From the NCBI GenBank assembly GCA_902826155.1, contig CADEDU010000118.1, positions 1 to 8,331 on the forward strand: DNA of 8,331 nt. Direction: 5' to 3'. Source of the stretch: an uncultured beta proteobacterium (lineage in GTDB: Bacteria > Pseudomonadota > Gammaproteobacteria > Burkholderiales > SG8-39). Positions 6,054 through 8,331 of the stretch are shown piece after piece; the stretch's first letter is position 1, and every line of letters starts with the position of its first letter. The notes under the pieces were generated by a model. The model searched no databases and had not been told where the DNA came from. It worked only from the letters and a program-made list of their open reading frames with translations. The position numbers and the translations under genes were made by a program.

Positions 6054-6815
6054 ATGCTCGCATTGACGGCGACCGCGCTCCTGATCGTGGTCGCGGGCGC
6101 TGCGATCGGCGCGACATCGATCGGCGGCGTGCTGGTGGTCCCCGCATTGACGAGCATCGCCGACATCGCCATGCCACGCGCGGTCGCCGCGTCCAGCTTC
6201 GGCTTTCTGCTGACCGGCCTGTGGGCGTGGCGCAATGCGTGGTGGGGCCCCGGCGGTGCGCACGATCGCAACGCGGCTGCCAGCGCGGCCAGACGGCAAT
6301 GGGTATTGAACAGCGCAGCGTTTGCCGGCGCGATCGTCGGTGTGGTGCTGCTGCAATTTTTTCCGGCGAGTTGGGCGCGGCTGTGGATCGCGACGCTGGC
6401 GCTGGCCTCGGGCGTCTACGCGTTCGTGACGGCGGGCCGGGTGAGCAAGGCCGCGCATGCACTACCGAACCTGCCTGCGTCCATCGCGCTCGGCGTATTC
6501 GTCGGCATCGGCTCGGCGCTGTCGGGCACCGGCGGGCCGGTGATGTTGCTACCGATCCTGCTGCTCGTCGGCGTGCCGGTCGCTCCCGCCATTGCCACCG
6601 CGCTGGCGGTGCAACTGCCGATCGCTGTCGCAGCGAGCGCCACGCATCTTTACGCAGGCACACTCGATCTGCCGCTCGGCGCGATGGTGGGCCTGGCGTT
6701 GATCGGCGGCGCGTGGCTCGGACATCGCGTGGCGGCACGGGCTGATGCGATCACACTGCGCCGCGCGGTCGCGATCGTGCTGATCGTGACCGGCGTCTGG
6801 TTCGCCGTGAGTTGA
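6054..6815 (+). CDS. TauE/SafE-family membrane permease
   Basis: A 253-residue inner-membrane protein of the TauE/SafE family, whose members move sulfite or other small anions, often outward. About eight hydrophobic segments are visible (near 4-26, 43-60, 86-104, 108-127, 143-158, 163-173, 176-196, 206-224 and 235-252, some of which may be one helix). The two family half-repeats are recognisable: GATSIGGVLVVPAL (19-32) and GSALSGTGGPVMLLPILLLVG (153-173), each with the glycine-rich turn followed by VP/LP. An in-frame stop at 6024-6026 limits the start to ATG 6054; no good ribosome binding site precedes it. It lies 104 bases after the Bug receptor and may be in the same transcript. Substrate unknown; no sulfonate or sulfur gene is nearby, so sulfite export is not supported by context. 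Confidence 0.9.
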   Translation: MLALTATALLIVVAGAAIGATSIGGVLVVPALTSIADIAMPRAVAASSFGFLLTGLWAWRNAWWGPGGAHDRNAAASAARRQWVLNSAAFAGAIVGVVLLQFFPASWARLWIATLALASGVYAFVTAGRVSKAAHALPNLPASIALGVFVGIGSALSGTGGPVMLLPILLLVGVPVAPAIATALAVQLPIAVAASATHLYAGTLDLPLGAMVGLALIGGAWLGHRVAARADAITLRRAVAIVLIVTGVWFAVS

Positions 6816-6871
6816 GCAATGATGCGCGGAAGCGATACGGCAAGGCACGCTATAGGGAGGCACGACGCGAA

Positions 6872-6886
6872 CGGGGATCTTCCCCG
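6872..6886 (+). other. Short perfect hairpin between permease and amidohydrolase
   Basis: CGGGGA (6872-6877) and TCCCCG (6881-6886) form a 6-bp stem with a TCT loop in the 95-base gap. No T-run follows, so it is not a standard terminator. It lies 24 bases before the amidohydrolase start and could influence mRNA stability or translation. Confidence 0.4.
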
Positions 6887-6901
6887 CGCGCGAGTATCTG
6901 C

Positions 6902-6906
6902 GAGGA
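6902..6906 (+). promoter_or_regulatory. Ribosome binding site for the amidohydrolase
   Basis: GAGGA lies four bases before ATG 6911, a short spacing. It supports this start over a TTG at 6812 that overlaps the permease stop. Confidence 0.5.
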
Positions 6907-6910
6907 CGTG

Positions 6911-8302
6911 ATGACGATCCGGGAAACATTGCAGCAGCGCGAAGTCCTGCTCGCGCCGGCGCTGACGCTGATCGACGAGACACCCTGCACCGACTGGGCG
7001 GTGCTCGTACGCGATGGCGTGTTCGCCGATGTCGGACCGCGCACCGAGGTTGCCGCACGTCATCCGCAGATCGCTGCAGTGGAACTGCCGGCGCGGCTGC
7101 TGATGCCCGGATTCATCGACTCGCACCACCATCTCACGCAGGCGTTCGGCAAGGCGCTCGCGTTCGGTGAGCCCTCCGAGATCTATCGGCGCATCTGGGT
7201 ACCGCTGGAACGCCATCTCGATGCGCAAGCGCTGTACGTGTCGGCCAAACTCGCCGCACTGGAAGCGCTGCGTGGCGGGTTCACCACGGTGTGCGATGCC
7301 GGCACCCGTTCGACCGCGGGCCTGGATGCGATCGTCACGGCCGCCAGCGAAGCCGGCATTCGCTGCGTACTCGCCACAATCTGCAACGACGTCGGGCTCG
7401 ACGATGATGCAGCGCGCTCGGTGCGTGCGGCTGCTGAGAAACACCTGGCCTATTCGCACTCGAGCGGGCTGATTCATCCGTCGCTTGCCGTGTCGGTGCC
7501 GGAGCTGGCGAGCGACGCGATGCTGGCGTTCGTCGCGAAAGCATGCGCCGAGGCGGACGCGTCGTTCCAGACGCATGTGAACGAGCATCTCGCTTCGGTG
7601 GAACGCTCGCTGGTCGATCGCGATCTGCGTCCGCTCGAACACCTCGCCCGTGCCGGCGCGCTCGGCCCGCAAACGCTTGCCGCGCATTGCACGCTGGTCG
7701 CGCCCACCGAGATTGCGATGCTGCGCGACACCGGCACCGGTGTGAGCTACAACCCGGTGGCAAGCAGCTGGAAAGGCAACGCGGTGGCACCGGCGAATCT
7801 CATGGCCACGCTCGGCGTGCGCCTCGGCCTGGGCACCGACGGCACGCGCAGCAATGGCTTTCGCCTGATGGACGCGGCCGAAACCGCGCAGCGACTCGCC
7901 TTCGGACTGGCAACCGGCGACTCCTCCGCCGGCGCCGGCTGGACCTGGTTGCGCATGGCCACCAGCGGCGGTGCCGATGTCGCACGGCTCGCGAAACGCA
8001 CCGGACGCATCGCCACCGGTCTGGCCGCCGATTTCCTGCTGCTCGATACCGACGTACCCGAGCTCACGCCGAGCTGGGATCTTGGGTGGGAGCTGGTGCG
8101 ACTCGCCGATTCGGCACAGATCGAAGCAGTGGTGGTGCAAGGCCGCTTGCGCTTGTGGCAAGGCTGGCCGATCGACTGGGACGCGCGTGCGCTCATGCGA
8201 GAGGCCGATCGCATCGCGCGCACCGCGGTGGCAGCGGCGCCGATCCAGCGGATTCATCCGACCTCCGCCGCCCATCGCGCGCTCCGTAATCCCCGCAGTT
8301 GA
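6911..8302 (+). CDS. Amidohydrolase, aminohydrolase/chlorohydrolase type (subtype III)
   Basis: A 463-residue metal-dependent hydrolase of the branch that includes cytosine, guanine, 8-oxoguanine and S-adenosylhomocysteine deaminases and the s-triazine hydrolases. Residues 1-65 form the first part of the beta-sandwich; the TIM barrel follows from PGFIDSHHHL (66-75), with metal ligands H72 and H74. Further active-site residues are H222 and E225 in THVNEH, H259 in AAHC, and D310 in GLGTDGTRSN, the pattern of a mononuclear metal deaminase. The C-terminal sandwich has the usual TGLAADFLLLD segment (369-379). Everything needed for catalysis is present. ATG 6911 gives a normal N-terminus; the TTG at 6812 would add 33 Arg-rich residues unlike the family. 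It follows the permease by 95 bases and may be cotranscribed with it and the Bug receptor. Substrate unknown; an N-heterocycle or an amino/halogen-substituted ring is plausible. Confidence 0.93.
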   Translation: MTIRETLQQREVLLAPALTLIDETPCTDWAVLVRDGVFADVGPRTEVAARHPQIAAVELPARLLMPGFIDSHHHLTQAFGKALAFGEPSEIYRRIWVPLERHLDAQALYVSAKLAALEALRGGFTTVCDAGTRSTAGLDAIVTAASEAGIRCVLATICNDVGLDDDAARSVRAAAEKHLAYSHSSGLIHPSLAVSVPELASDAMLAFVAKACAEADASFQTHVNEHLASVERSLVDRDLRPLEHLARAGALGPQTLAAHCTLVAPTEIAMLRDTGTGVSYNPVASSWKGNAVAPANLMATLGVRLGLGTDGTRSNGFRLMDAAETAQRLAFGLATGDSSAGAGWTWLRMATSGGADVARLAKRTGRIATGLAADFLLLDTDVPELTPSWDLGWELVRLADSAQIEAVVVQGRLRLWQGWPIDWDARALMREADRIARTAVAAAPIQRIHPTSAAHRALRNPRS

Positions 8303-8331
8303 GTCGCGCGCGCGAGCGGCCTATCCTGCGG
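8303..8331. other. Window end
   Basis: 29 GC-rich bases after the amidohydrolase stop. Nothing recognisable. Confidence 0.6.

Noticed and set aside
6851..6856. TATAGG as a -10 box before the amidohydrolase
   Set aside because: No reasonable -35 box lies 16-18 bases upstream.
6812..6910. TTG start at 6812 for the amidohydrolase, overlapping the permease stop
   Set aside because: It would add 33 mostly basic residues unlike the family. ATG 6911 has GAGGA upstream and gives a typical N-terminus.
6650..8275. A 541-codon open frame on the minus strand, opposite the amidohydrolase and the end of the permease
   Set aside because: It is antisense to genes with strong family motifs. Its translation is Arg/His/Gly-rich with no recognisable domain, as expected of GC-rich shadow frames.
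1..8331. Mobile elements, CRISPR arrays, tRNA or other RNA genes
   Set aside because: No transposase or integrase, terminal inverted repeats, regular spacer repeats or tRNA-like cloverleaf were seen on either strand.

Overview
The window is a GC-rich chromosomal segment from a proteobacterium. The tripartite-tricarboxylate (Bug/TctC-type) solute-binding protein points to a Burkholderiales-like betaproteobacterium, because these proteins are greatly expanded there. They are also common in some Rhodospirillales and Bradyrhizobium relatives, so the placement is an inference. I see no rRNA, tRNA, CRISPR, transposase or phage gene. Eight protein-coding genes fill almost all of the window.

Left part (1-3740, all + strand): two overlapping short-chain dehydrogenases/reductases (SDRs) of the C-factor-like type (46-774 and 768-1520) are tandem paralogues. 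A 229-base gap follows. It holds a possible hairpin terminator, a possible promoter with a TTGACA box, and a degenerate 8-bp tandem repeat. Next is a very convincing LigJ-type 4-oxalomesaconate hydratase (1750-2781), an enzyme of the protocatechuate 4,5-cleavage/gallate branch of aromatic degradation. After a 155-base gap comes a third SDR (2937-3740), of a different subfamily with an enlarged glycine-rich cofactor loop.

Middle (3767-4783, - strand): a MarR-type regulator fused to a GNAT acetyltransferase. It converges on the third SDR with 26 bases between them and diverges from the Bug receptor gene. The divergent intergenic region is markedly AT-rich and carries three copies of the CAATTA/TAATTG half-site, a good candidate MarR operator.

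Right part (4924-8302, + strand): a periplasmic Bug receptor without TctA/TctB partners, a TauE/SafE-family membrane permease, and a subtype-III amidohydrolase (aminohydrolase/chlorohydrolase type) with all expected metal ligands but unknown substrate.

Taken together this looks like a catabolic accessory region. The likely scheme is that the Bug protein senses or captures an organic acid, TauE/SafE moves an anion, and the amidohydrolase, LigJ homologue and SDRs act on aromatic or heteroaromatic breakdown products. The MarR-GNAT protein is the likely local ligand-responsive regulator. The families are well supported; the shared pathway is inference. The other protocatechuate 4,5-pathway enzymes (LigAB, LigC, LigI, LigK) are not in the window. 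I did not find a clearly new system. The least explained parts are the unknown-substrate amidohydrolase with its orphan transport partners, and the structured DNA upstream of ligJ.
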